The notes beneath the pieces were generated by a model. That model was not told the DNA's origin. It searched no databases and was given only the letters and a program-made list of their open reading frames with translations. A DNA stretch of 64,000 bases. It comes from Asparagopsis taxiformis. Taxonomy: Eukaryota; Rhodophyta; Florideophyceae; Bonnemaisoniales; Bonnemaisoniaceae. Where the stretch lies: the NCBI GenBank assembly GCA_030407315.1, contig JALQPE010000476.1, positions 1 to 64,000 of the forward strand. The letters are read 5' to 3'. The position numbers and the translations under genes are program-made. Numbering within the stretch: the stretch's first letter is position 1; every line of letters starts with the position of its first letter. Shown piece by piece: positions 1-9,321 of this stretch.

Positions 1-1477
1 CGTCAACGACGCCGATCTACGTCGATCGTATGGACGCCTTCCTGTGGAAGGGGACGCCCGAGGAACCGCCGTTCATCTCGGTGGCGTCCGTATTCGTATG
101 TCCGCGGACACTTTCCGAACGGCAACGTGCCGAATGGAAGACTGCTCTTTCGTTGAGCGTCATCTCACAAGTGTCGTGTCGTACGACGACCACTTTCGCG
201 CTCCGTCACGTGAACGCAGACGACTACCGCGTGTCGCACGCGTCACTCCGTGGGTCGTCCCGAGCGAGCTCTACTTCCCGCCGTTGCCGGAAGTAGTAGA
301 GGAGTTTCCGTACCCCGTGGGTCGTCCACGTTGTTACCACGCGTGGTAAATATTTCACCGATGCCGTGAAGGACGCGCCTGCCCCCGTGAAGGAACGTTT
401 CCTCATGGCCGTGGATATCGAACACGCAGCGATGCTCGCATGCTCGCTGTTCGTGGAACGTCGTGTGTTCGGGCGCGCGTGCCTACTGCCGGAGTCCACG
501 TTGGACTTCCTGGCCGACTACGAGATGCTTCGTGCAATCCCGGTGGACGGTTCCGACACGTTTGTCTCCGTTACCAGCGCGTTGGCTGAGGCTCGCGGCG
601 CCCTTGCGTTGGGGCCGGAGTATCGCGTTGTACGCCCGGATTACGCGACCGGGGACAACCAAGAGTTCGTCCAGGTACGAAGTGATGGGGCTTACGTGCC
701 GCGGGTCGCTTTCCGTTCCGAAGCCGTCGTGGCATCGTACCGGTGCATCGTACCGCCTCCGGCGGCCTCGGGGGCAACGAGCGCCCCCGAGGGACGCGTT
801 CTGGTCGTCGTGGCCAACAAAACGAGCGCCGCGTGCGCCGGATCCTCGAGAGATCGTGCCACGCGAGGCTACGGAGGGGGCAACGTTGCCCACGTCAGTC
901 GTCCGGATGTGGCCACGCCGGCCGAGCGCGCGCCACGCTTCGTGAGCTGGACGACCGCGTCTCCGATGAGGATGCCCGCGGCTTCTCGGTACGTCGATGG
1001 CCGCTCCGCCTCGTGCGGAGGCTGGGTTATTCGTTCCCTCATCTCATCCGTGGCTCGCGCAGCCGAAGAGTTCAGGCCCAGACGTGGACCTGACTGCCCG
1101 CTTGGCAACGGAACGCGCGATTTCGAGCGTTTCGCCGCGGCGACTCGTAGTTACGCGCCGCCCGTTGGCGTCGTAAGACCCTTACGGTTTACGCGAGTGG
1201 CGGCGGCTTCGGCGACCCCGTCGGGTATGGTCACGCAGCGGCGTACCTGCCACGCGACCCCGCTTCGGCGCGCCCTTCGGATACGCGCAGTCACGGGACT
1301 GCGGATCCTTACGCTAGGGATCCCGCGTTGCGTCGCGAGCGAGCCCCCTTGGTCACGCAGACCGTCGATCCGTACGCACCGGGCTTCGTTCAGCCCAGTC
1401 GCAGCCGCAGCCACGATAGCCGCGGCGAAGGCCCTGGTCCGTATGACCCTGCGGGCAAGCGTTCTCGTCGCTACTAG
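1..1477 (+). pseudogene. Frameshifted relic of an unrecognised protein, open at left edge
   Basis: Protein-like sequence can be followed on the plus strand, but it jumps between reading frames. One frame runs from the left edge to about 165 and includes the segment MDAFLWKGTPEEPPF. A second frame covers about 190-300, and the first frame resumes from about 300 to 770 (VKERFLMAVDIEHA, DYEMLRAIPVDGSD). The frames are mixed from 770 to 1180. The last stretch, 1187-1477, is rich in Gly, Tyr, Arg and Ser and ends in a basic tail KRSRRY before TAG. No start codon is resolved, and the frame is open to position 1. I recognise no family. It is antisense to the neighbouring gag-pol genes and shares their CGT-rich composition, so it may be an extra antisense ORF of the same retroelement or a separate mobile-element gene. 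Several indels make it a pseudogene as read here. Confidence 0.4.
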
Positions 1478-3962
1478 GTCGTTCCTAGGTTAGTTCGTAG
1501 GCCACGTAGGCTTCTAGCACCGTGTTGCTTTCGTAAACTTTCGTCTTGTTTCTTTGCGTAATCGCATGGCTCCGCTGAGCTTCGTAATACCGTATTGGCA
1601 GGTCGTCTGCCGCGGGGGAGGGGTTAGCGTAAGCCCCTCCCCACAATTTTTTTGTTGTGGCGTCTACCCCGTCGGGGTTCGTAAGGCTTACGTAGCCCGT
1701 GCTTCGAGTTCGCGGCGGCGCGTAGCGGCGGCTTTTCACTGCGAGTGGTACGTTAATCTCGATCGTAGAGCCCGTTGGCGTGCGTATCATTTAGTAACTA
1801 ACTCAAAAATCGTTTCCGCCGTCGTTTTTCGTTCGGATAACCCCGTCGGGTGTCGAATTCCGTTGAGCATTCGAGCTCTTTAGCGCGTAGCACGTCGGTG
1901 CTAATTTTAATTTGCTCCGATGAGCTAGGTGAAAATTTCATCGAACGTCAGACCGACTCGCACGTGAGTCGGTTTGACGTTCTACGCCGTGGCGTGTACG
2001 CAGCAATTCGTCGCAGTACGTTGCGGTTTCGCTGACGACGTGGTGGCCGGCGGGCTTGGCTTTTCGTATAGCCATTGACGTCATTAGCGCCGTCGCGCTT
2101 CACGTTCCCGCGGCTTCACGTTGGCCAGTGGCGTTATCATTTTGTAACTATCTCGGAAATCGTTTCCGCCGTCGTTCCTCGTGCGGATAACCCCGTCGGG
2201 TGTCGAATTCCGTTGAGCATTCGAGCTCTTTGGCACGTAGCACGTCGGTGCCAATTTTAATTTGCTCCGATGAGCTGGACGGAAAATTCGCCAAACGTCA
2301 GGCCGACTCGCGCGTGAGTTGGCTTGACGTTTCACGCCGTTGCGTGTACGCGGCGGCGCGTCGTGATGCGTCGCAGTTCCGTTGACAACGTCTTTGCCGG
2401 CGGGCTTGGCTTTTCGTATAGCCGTTAACACCGTTAGCGCCGTCGCGCTTTACGTTCCCGCGGCTTCACGTTAGCCGGTGGCGCAACCGTTGCGCTAGTC
2501 CGCTTCGCGTGGTGGCGTCGTTCGCCGCGGCGTCCGAGGAGCGTTTCGTTAGCTCGTCCGTTATGTGGTGCGACGTGCACCTGGGCATACGTAATGCTCG
2601 CCCTCTACGCCGTTGCGTAATTTCGTTTATTCGCCTTGCGAACCCGACGGGGACGCGATTGACGAAGTCGTTTCGCATGCCCGCGGGCGTTTGAGGCTGC
2701 CTCGTGAGCCAAGTTCGTCGGCAGACGTTGCCTTCAGCTGTGCCGTTTACGGTGGCTACTAGCTTGTTCGCCGTTGCGTACTCGTATTTCGTTTCGCAGG
2801 GTCGACCCGTTGGCGTACGTCGTTATCGTTGGCGACGCCCGCGTACGCGCTCGTATCCTGGCCAACGTGGCCGGTGGCGCGTGTGCCTTCGAGTTCGAAC
2901 GGAGCCTAAGCTTCGTTAGCTTACTTCGTTCGCGACGCGGACGTGCGCGATTAATCTACGTGACCGTACGTGGTCGACCCCTTTTGGGTTCGCTCGCGTC
3001 GTTTCGCATAGCCGGCGGGCTTTTCGTTTCGCGCGTCGATCGTTGCGCCCGCGTGGCAGGACACCGTTGTGTCGTTTCGTGGTTGCCGTACGTGGCTACC
3101 GTGTTCGGCGTCGTGCCTTGATGTGGCGATACGGTTTGCCGTCGCGTCGCATTCGAGACGTTAGCGTCTTCGTTCGCCGTCCGTCGCTGCGGCCTCGTTG
3201 GCTCATTCGTTTCGCACGTTCTTCGCGCGCGCTTCGTGCGCCGAGACCCGTTGGTCTCGTTCGTCAGCTAGCGTATAGCTTCGTTCCGCTTCGTGCGTGA
3301 AGTTTCGTAATGAGGCCGTTGCCATCTTCGTTGGGGACGCGTCCGTCCTACGTCGTTTCTCCGCCTTCCGGCGTCACGTTGCCGTTAGCTCGCGAGCTGT
3401 TGGCGTTGACCTCGTTGGTCGATGCGACTCGTTGTCAGCGGCTGTCCACGGGGACGTACGATGGCTCACGTGACATGCCAGAATTACGAAATTTTCGGGG
3501 CACGCGTGTCCCGAGATTTGGCCGGGTTAGCGCACTGTAATCGGCCCGATTTTTCGTACCGTGCGTCCATGGCCCGCTGGCCCAAGTATAATTTTTCGCG
3601 CGAAAAATCTGACGTGTTGTCCGTCCGTGGCCCGTGGTGTCGTCACCTTTGCCCGTGGGACGGTCAACACTGTCGAGCCAGTCGTGGCTCTTCACATCGT
3701 GTGAATCGTCCGCGCGTGGACTCGTCGTCCAATCTTTCGTTGGCGCTCGTGCCTCCACCAACGTATGGTGTCGAAAACGAAAAGAGCGACGGCTCTAGCA
3801 CGCATCGCCCCCCCAACGCAAGGGTGGACGTCCCGGCCACTCGTTGTGCCTTCGCTTCTCGTTCGTGCGGCTCGTCGCCTTCGTTTGTTGCATCGTGCAA
3901 CGTCGCGCACGCGTGCGCTTAACCCGACGCTCGTGTGCGTTTTCGGGGGCCGTCGTGGCCTT
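1478..3962. other. Non-coding CGT-rich stretch downstream of element 1 pol
   Basis: About 2.5 kb without a convincing gene. The open frames are short and lack any recognisable motif. The composition (abundant CGT, ACG and TACG) matches the retroelement to its right, so this is probably the long 3' untranslated part of that element or its flank. It contains the 350-bp tandem repeat described separately. I looked for a copy of the 10.9-11.65 kb region here, as expected for a second LTR, and found none by eye. Confidence 0.4.
1772..2471. repeat. Two-copy tandem repeat, 350-bp period
   Basis: Two adjacent copies of a unit of about 350 bp, roughly 1772-2121 and 2122-2471. The segment GATAACCCCGTCGGGTGTCG starts at 1836 and recurs at 2186, an offset of exactly 350. 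The whole unit aligns with scattered substitutions, including a shared inverted motif (GACTCGCACGTGAGTC in copy 1, a near-identical form in copy 2). The copies have drifted clearly from each other, so the duplication is not new. No third copy is visible. Confidence 0.85.
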
Positions 3963-6785
3963 TCACGTTGTTGCTCGTCGCACGCGTGCGAAGTATCGAG
4001 AGACGCTCTCTTCAGATACGTTCCGGCGGGGCTCCCACGTAGGGGTACGATACCCGACCCACTTCACGAGGAAGTCTAGGGTGCCGTCATCGTTTACGCG
4101 ATGGTTGAGTAGGTCGTCTACTACATACGCCGGACCGTCGCGGTTCTTGTCGAGGTCTGCCTCGGTGGCATCGTATGGCTCCGGCGGGGGCGCGTTCGCC
4201 GGCGTTGGCGCGTACGCAACGCGGTCCGAGTTGACACGTTCAACTACGTCTCCTCGTTGGATGACGAACGTACGTACGTCGTTACGTAGTACGCGGAACG
4301 GTCCCAACGCGTGGTTGCCGAGCTTCGTGCCCTTCGTGGTCCCGTCCGTCGGGTCGATGAATACGTATTCTCCCGCGCGGATGTTTCGATTCGAGACACG
4401 GACTCGTTTGTCGAAATTTCGTTTATAACGTGCCTGCGCGGCCTTCAGCGTTCGATACGCGTTATCCATCGTTGTGGCGAGCTCACGCACGTAAGTGGCT
4501 CGCCCTCCCCCGTAGGGTAGTTCGCGGTTCGTTACCGACGTGTGTAGCGCCAACGGTGGCGGTGGATTCGTGAGAATCAAATCGAAGGGCGTCGTGCCCG
4601 TGCTCGAATGCACATGCGTGTTGTACGCAAACGTTAACGCCGATGCGTATCGATCCCAGTCGTTCTGGTTTTCGTTTACGTAATTGCGCAGCATCGCCAG
4701 GATCGTCCTGTTGTAGCGCTCCACCTGCCCGTTCGTTTGGGGGTGGTACGTCGACGTAAAGACGTTCGTTACGCCAATCTCGTTGCAAACGCGCTGGAAG
4801 AACTTAGCAGCGAACTGCTTTCCGTTGTCGCTTATGAGTGTCCGTGGGGGTCCATACGAGAAGACCCACGCGTTGACGAACGCACTCGCCACGTTGGCGG
4901 AATCGATATTACGTAGAGGTACGACTCTAGTCAGCTTCGTGAAGCGGTCCGTTATCACGAGAATAAATCGGTTACCACGCGTGGTTTTCGTAAGCGGACC
5001 TAGTATGTCGATACATAGGTCTCGCAACGGCTCCGTAGCCGGAAATAAACGTAACGGGTTCGTCCGTTTGCGAAGCTTCACGCGGTTCTTCGCACATCCA
5101 ACGCAGTTTCGTACCGTTGCGTAGATGTCGGCGGCCATCGCGGGCCAGTAGTACGTCCTCCGTAGGGTGTAGTACATACGCGTTTGTCCGGGGTGTCCAG
5201 CGAGGACGTGGTGGTGCGTTAACTCCAGCAGCCGCGGCCGCAACGAAGCCGGCACAACGATTTGTGTACGTTCCTCGTCGTGAGGGTTCCGGCGTCGGAG
5301 TAGGCCATCGTGGCCTTCGAAGAATGCAGCGTCCTGCGTCTCGGACTGTCGTGTCAGTATCGTTTGACAGAACGTGTCCTCGCGTTGAGCTTCGATAAGC
5401 TCGTCCCTCGTAATGGGAAGCTGAACGTCAGCTGGTGGCACGCGTGCCGAATCGTCTTCAGCAGCGCGCTGTTCGTCGAGGAAATCCGGTTCCTCGTCGA
5501 GAACGTCATCGAGCGACGCGTCGCGGTTGAACTCAAGTCCCTCTTTGCCAGCCGTCGCGGCTGGTGTCCGTTCGTCACGAGTCTCGTTCGACGGGTCGTC
5601 GTGACCTCTGGCATTCGTTGCCTTTTTACGTACGGACGTCGTTCGTCCTTGCCCATTTCGTGTGGGTTGTCGACGACTGCGAGTCGTCACGAGGACCGCG
5701 TCCCCGTACGATGGTACGTCATCGTCGACGGGTCGACCGTCGTCATACGTAGATATCACACGTGATAAAGCGTCAGGTACCTGGTGCACGCGCCCAGGCC
5801 TGTACGTAACTTCGAAATCGAATTCGGCAACGCGTAGCCTCCATCGTAGTAGTCGTCCGGACGCGTCCGTCAACGTCATCAGCCAACGTAAGGCTTCGTG
5901 GTCCGTACGTACGGTGAACCGCTGACCCTCTACGTAGGGTCGGAGCGACGTTATCGCCCAGACGACGGAGTAGCACTCGCGCTCGGTCGCCGAGTAACCA
6001 CGTTCGGTTTCGTTGAGGGTCTTCGACCAGTACCCAATCGGCACCCATTCGTTGGGCTTATCTTCGTTCTGCTGCTGGAGCAACGTAGCTCCCAGCTGAT
6101 ACGCCGACGCGTCGGTATCGATCATGAACGGACGTCCCGCCTTCGGAAGGTGCAATACTGGTGGCGACACCAGTATTGTCTTCAACGTTTCGAACGCATT
6201 CGTTTGCGCGTCAGTTGGGTTCGTCCAATCGGGGGAAGCGTCCTTCTTCAACATCGTGTTGAGTGGCCGAGCGATCTCGGCATACGCCTTTACGAAACGG
6301 CGGTAAACGTTGGCCGCGCCCAAAAACGATCGACATTGCGTCTTGTCTCGCGGGAACGTAGCCGTACGAAAGGCTTCCTTGTTCCGTGCTGCGACGTGCA
6401 GCTTCCCTGGGGTAATCACGTGCCCCAGGTAGTCAACTCGTGGTTGAAAGAACGAGCACTTCGTGAGCTTTAACGTTACTCCCGCTGCGCGTAGCAGGGA
6501 AAGCACCTGGTCAACGTGACCCAGGTGAGACTCGAGGTCTTTCGAAAAGACGATTACGTCGTCTAAGTAAACAAGGCACGATTGCCAACGTACTCCGGAG
6601 AGGATGATGTCCAACGTCCGCTGAAACGTAGCGGGGGCATTTCGTAGCCCGAATGGCATTCGCACGTAGCGATACGTTCCCATGAAAGACGTAAACGTTG
6701 TCTTATCACGGTCCTCGGCGGAGACGGGCACTTGCCAGTAACCGGCGTTACAGTCGAGTGTCGTGAAGATGGCGGCGTCGCCCAA
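3963..6785 (-). CDS. pol: Gypsy pol: RT, RNase H, integrase, chromodomain
   Basis: Encodes 940 residues beginning inside reverse transcriptase (GDAAIFTTLDCNAGYWQVPV). The RT active site is YLDD, in CLVYLDDVIVFS. RNase H follows (DTDASAYQLGATL, then FTVRTDHEALRWL). Integrase has an HHCC zinc site (H-x-G-H, later CVGCAKN) and a DDE core (CIDILGP, LISDNGKQF, GQVERYN). The C-terminal 60 residues form a chromodomain (DLLNHRVNDDGTLDFLVKWVG, then WEPRRN), the module that can steer integration toward modified histones. The catalytic residues all look intact. The frame does not contain the first part of RT, which lies in the preceding frame (6563-8551). The two join only if one base is restored near 6790, so this pol is probably inactive as read. 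Confidence 0.85.
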   Translation of the reverse strand: MGDAAIFTTLDCNAGYWQVPVSAEDRDKTTFTSFMGTYRYVRMPFGLRNAPATFQRTLDIILSGVRWQSCLVYLDDVIVFSKDLESHLGHVDQVLSLLRAAGVTLKLTKCSFFQPRVDYLGHVITPGKLHVAARNKEAFRTATFPRDKTQCRSFLGAANVYRRFVKAYAEIARPLNTMLKKDASPDWTNPTDAQTNAFETLKTILVSPPVLHLPKAGRPFMIDTDASAYQLGATLLQQQNEDKPNEWVPIGYWSKTLNETERGYSATERECYSVVWAITSLRPYVEGQRFTVRTDHEALRWLMTLTDASGRLLRWRLRVAEFDFEVTYRPGRVHQVPDALSRVISTYDDGRPVDDDVPSYGDAVLVTTRSRRQPTRNGQGRTTSVRKKATNARGHDDPSNETRDERTPAATAGKEGLEFNRDASLDDVLDEEPDFLDEQRAAEDDSARVPPADVQLPITRDELIEAQREDTFCQTILTRQSETQDAAFFEGHDGLLRRRNPHDEERTQIVVPASLRPRLLELTHHHVLAGHPGQTRMYYTLRRTYYWPAMAADIYATVRNCVGCAKNRVKLRKRTNPLRLFPATEPLRDLCIDILGPLTKTTRGNRFILVITDRFTKLTRVVPLRNIDSANVASAFVNAWVFSYGPPRTLISDNGKQFAAKFFQRVCNEIGVTNVFTSTYHPQTNGQVERYNRTILAMLRNYVNENQNDWDRYASALTFAYNTHVHSSTGTTPFDLILTNPPPPLALHTSVTNRELPYGGGRATYVRELATTMDNAYRTLKAAQARYKRNFDKRVRVSNRNIRAGEYVFIDPTDGTTKGTKLGNHALGPFRVLRNDVRTFVIQRGDVVERVNSDRVAYAPTPANAPPPEPYDATEADLDKNRDGPAYVVDDLLNHRVNDDGTLDFLVKWVGYRTPTWEPRRNVSEESVSRYFARVRRATT

Positions 6786-8551
6786 CGAATCAGGCAGTCT
6801 TCCATACGAGGAAGCGGGTACGAATCAGCGATCGTTTTCGCGTTCAAACGCCTGTAGTCGACACAGAAACGTAAGGATCCGTCCTTCTTCGGCACCAACA
6901 CGATTGGTGACGCCCATTCGCTGGACGCGGGTTCGATAACCCCTTCGTTGAGCATCTTCGTGATCTGCTCCTCGGCTATCGTACGTAAAGCCGGACCCTG
7001 ACGATAGGGCATTGAACGTATGGGCCGCGTGCCCGGTTCGAGTTCGATTCGATGCTCCGTAGCATTGATTTCGCCGAGGCGTCCGCTCGTCCACATTGAC
7101 GAATGTGTAGCTAGCATCTCGTTGATGCGCTTTCGTAAGTCCTCGTCGTCGAGGTGCGACAAATCGATTGTCGACTGCCAATCCGTGGCGGGGTCGTTAC
7201 CCTTTTCGTTGACCAACGGGTCTGGCGTTTCGTCGCCCAACCCGTTCGTATTTATCCGCGTCGTCGCGTCGACTAGCGGTAGGTTCAAAACCTTCGCGAG
7301 GGCTTCGCCGCCCTCACGCTTGAGTGGGACGATTCCCAACGGGGAGCGTACCGCGTACGCAATCGTCGCGCCTTTCGGCAGCTCGCGGTCCTTCTTCGTG
7401 AAGTTAGATACGATAATAGAGAACGTCTCTCTGGGTCCTACGTCGACCACTCCGTTGGCTATACGAAGCCCATGCCGGAATTGCACCGACGCTTTCGGTT
7501 CGAGGAACACGAGTCCGGTCGCATCCGTCGTCACGTTGACGGTCCGTTGCGACATCGCCGGTACACGCGTGTACTTCGTCAGGCGAACCGAAAACGTTCG
7601 GCTTGGCCGATTCGAGGCCGCGTTACGCTCGCGGCGTTTCGGGTGTTCCACGTTTGGATTCGTCTCTTCCCCCTCCTCGTATGGAGTCGTCGTATCACCC
7701 TCCGCGATAATGGGTATCGTATCTCCTCGGTGGAGCTCGATCGTTTGCGCTCGACAGCGTATAGCATCGACATGCTTCGACATGAACGACGTGCCCATTA
7801 TGACGGGGACAGCCAGCGTGTTGGCTACGAAGAATTTTACGCGGAACAGCGAGTTCCCCAGCCTGACACGAAGCAGGATGGCGCCTTCGATAGGCAAACG
7901 TCGCCCGTTGGCGTCTCCGAGCTTCGGTAGCTCTTCGTCACGTAGACAGCGGTCGACCCAGTCGTAGGGTAGTAAACTTGTTCGTATCAAGTTGTAGCCG
8001 CTGCACGTATCCATCGCGATGGTAATCGCCCTCATCACGTTGAGGTCTAGTCCGATCGTTCCGGATACGATATAATGCTTCGACGCAAGTAGGCACGTAT
8101 GCCCGTCGAGGACCAACGGTTCGGTCCTGACCGGCGCGCGGTCTACGTCTTCGCTAGCGATTCGTCGCTTCACCGTATGAGCCCGTATGGCTTCTTTTGC
8201 GTCGACACGCTTCGTATAAGCCGCGTGCTTGGCTTTCTCGCGCTCGGAAGCGTCGTGCTTCCGGGTAGCGCGTCTCGCTCGTCTGCGAGGCTTCCTCTTC
8301 GTGTGAGGTTCGTTTGTCCCGTCGGACTTCGTTTCTTCCCCCACGTCGGGTGTCATGTGACTCGAGTTGGCCTTCGCGGCCGTGAGCTTTACGTAACTCT
8401 CGTTCATCGGTGAGCCTGCGGAGGACCAATCATCGACGTCGGTCGTCCCCCTTTTACGTAAGGGTTCAGGCGATGTGGGTGGCTCGTGACCTACATCGCC
8501 TGGTCGTTTTCCGGTGCGAGGCCGTTCGACACGTCGTCGTCGTGAGCCCAC
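6563..8551 (-). CDS. pol: Gypsy pol N-terminus: protease and first part of RT
   Basis: Encodes 662 residues. A basic, disordered N-terminus is followed by a retropepsin-like domain with active-site segment AMDTCSGYNLI (Asp181), a DTC variant of the usual DT/SG triad. The fingers of reverse transcriptase come next (SSEWASPIVLVPKKDGSLRF, CVDYRRLNAKT). After PRMEDCL, near plus-strand position 6790, the sequence stops matching RT and the last 75 residues or so are out-of-frame translation. The correct RT sequence continues at 6785 in a frame shifted by one. The overlap with the upstream CCHC frame (8491-8551) is a minus-one shift, the usual way gypsy elements express pol, so that overlap may be functional. 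Confidence 0.8.
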   Translation of the reverse strand: MGSRRRRVERPRTGKRPGDVGHEPPTSPEPLRKRGTTDVDDWSSAGSPMNESYVKLTAAKANSSHMTPDVGEETKSDGTNEPHTKRKPRRRARRATRKHDASEREKAKHAAYTKRVDAKEAIRAHTVKRRIASEDVDRAPVRTEPLVLDGHTCLLASKHYIVSGTIGLDLNVMRAITIAMDTCSGYNLIRTSLLPYDWVDRCLRDEELPKLGDANGRRLPIEGAILLRVRLGNSLFRVKFFVANTLAVPVIMGTSFMSKHVDAIRCRAQTIELHRGDTIPIIAEGDTTTPYEEGEETNPNVEHPKRRERNAASNRPSRTFSVRLTKYTRVPAMSQRTVNVTTDATGLVFLEPKASVQFRHGLRIANGVVDVGPRETFSIIVSNFTKKDRELPKGATIAYAVRSPLGIVPLKREGGEALAKVLNLPLVDATTRINTNGLGDETPDPLVNEKGNDPATDWQSTIDLSHLDDEDLRKRINEMLATHSSMWTSGRLGEINATEHRIELEPGTRPIRSMPYRQGPALRTIAEEQITKMLNEGVIEPASSEWASPIVLVPKKDGSLRFCVDYRRLNAKTIADSYPLPRMEDCLIRWATPPSSRHSTVTPVTGKCPSPPRTVIRQRLRLSWERIATCECHSGYEMPPLRFSGRWTSSSPEYVGNRALFT

Positions 8552-9321
8552 GAAGCTCGTTCGTCATCGTGACTCGTTCCCACCTCGAGTGGTGTCTCGT
8601 CAGCGGAGGTCGTCACGTAGACTCCGCTGCGGCCATTACGCTGGCCATTTCGTTCGTTCGCCCACGGGCGGGGGTCACGTCGGTCATTACGAAAGTCGCC
8701 GCGGCGCCTGTCGAAGGGCCTTCCCCCGTCACGATTGGGGTTTTGGAGTATCGTAGGCGGCGTGCCGTACCTCCGCGGGGTCACGTTCCCTCGCTCGCCA
8801 GGTCGTTCCTGGTTACGTTTAGCCATTCGTTGGCGGAAGTACTCAGCCTGACGTGGGTTGCTCTTCACGTGGAAGAGGTAGTACTTGTACGCGAAAAAGA
8901 TCCGTTGATCTGGCGTCAGACGCGGACACGTAAACGTCGAGTGGCCATCTTCGCGGCATGACCAACACGACAGCGTCCAGTAATCATTCGGGATTACGGA
9001 GTGCGCCAATTGCGTCTGCTCGCTCGTGAGCTTCGGCACGTCCTCGCATGGACGGTTCAATCGAGCTTCGAGCTCGTCCGGCTTTTCGTTTGCCGTTTTC
9101 GTATCGTTGGGCGGCGGCCCGTTCGTGAAGAGGATCGCCTCCAAATTCTCGGCAACGTGAGCCGCAGCGAGCGACACGTCGTCATCGTCCCTCGCGGGGA
9201 TGTTCGGGTTACCATCGTGGTAACTGGGCTCGCTAGCCCGTTCATTACGTAAGTACGCGGACTCATCGTAGTCCGCGAACTTCCTCGACTCGTGGTCGGA
9301 AATAGCCAACGTAGGCTTCAC
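8491..9321 (-). CDS. gag: Gypsy gag C-terminus with CCHC zinc knuckle
   Basis: This frame of 276 residues carries one nucleocapsid-type zinc knuckle, CWSCREDGHSTFTC (C-x2-C-x4-H-x4-C), followed by an Arg/Asn/Gly-rich tail suited to RNA binding. The first codon of the listed frame is GTG rather than ATG, so it is not an independent gene but a continuation of gag. It is offset by one base from the main gag frame (10,906-9,263), with which it overlaps by about 60 bases, and it overlaps the protease frame at 8491-8551. Gag is therefore interrupted upstream of its zinc knuckle, either by an indel or by an unusual plus-one shift. Confidence 0.75.
   Translation of the reverse strand: MKPTLAISDHESRKFADYDESAYLRNERASEPSYHDGNPNIPARDDDDVSLAAAHVAENLEAILFTNGPPPNDTKTANEKPDELEARLNRPCEDVPKLTSEQTQLAHSVIPNDYWTLSCWSCREDGHSTFTCPRLTPDQRIFFAYKYYLFHVKSNPRQAEYFRQRMAKRNQERPGERGNVTPRRYGTPPTILQNPNRDGGRPFDRRRGDFRNDRRDPRPWANERNGQRNGRSGVYVTTSADETPLEVGTSHDDERASWAHDDDVSNGLAPENDQAM

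Noticed and set aside
3422..4428. Plus-strand frames of up to 194 codons
   Set aside because: They overlap the minus-strand pol end and CGT-rich non-coding sequence, lack motifs, and follow the composition of the opposite strand.
7020..7967. Plus-strand frame of 315 codons
   Set aside because: It is exactly opposite the protease/RT gene of element 1, has no recognisable motif and is Arg/Ser-rich as expected for an antisense shadow.
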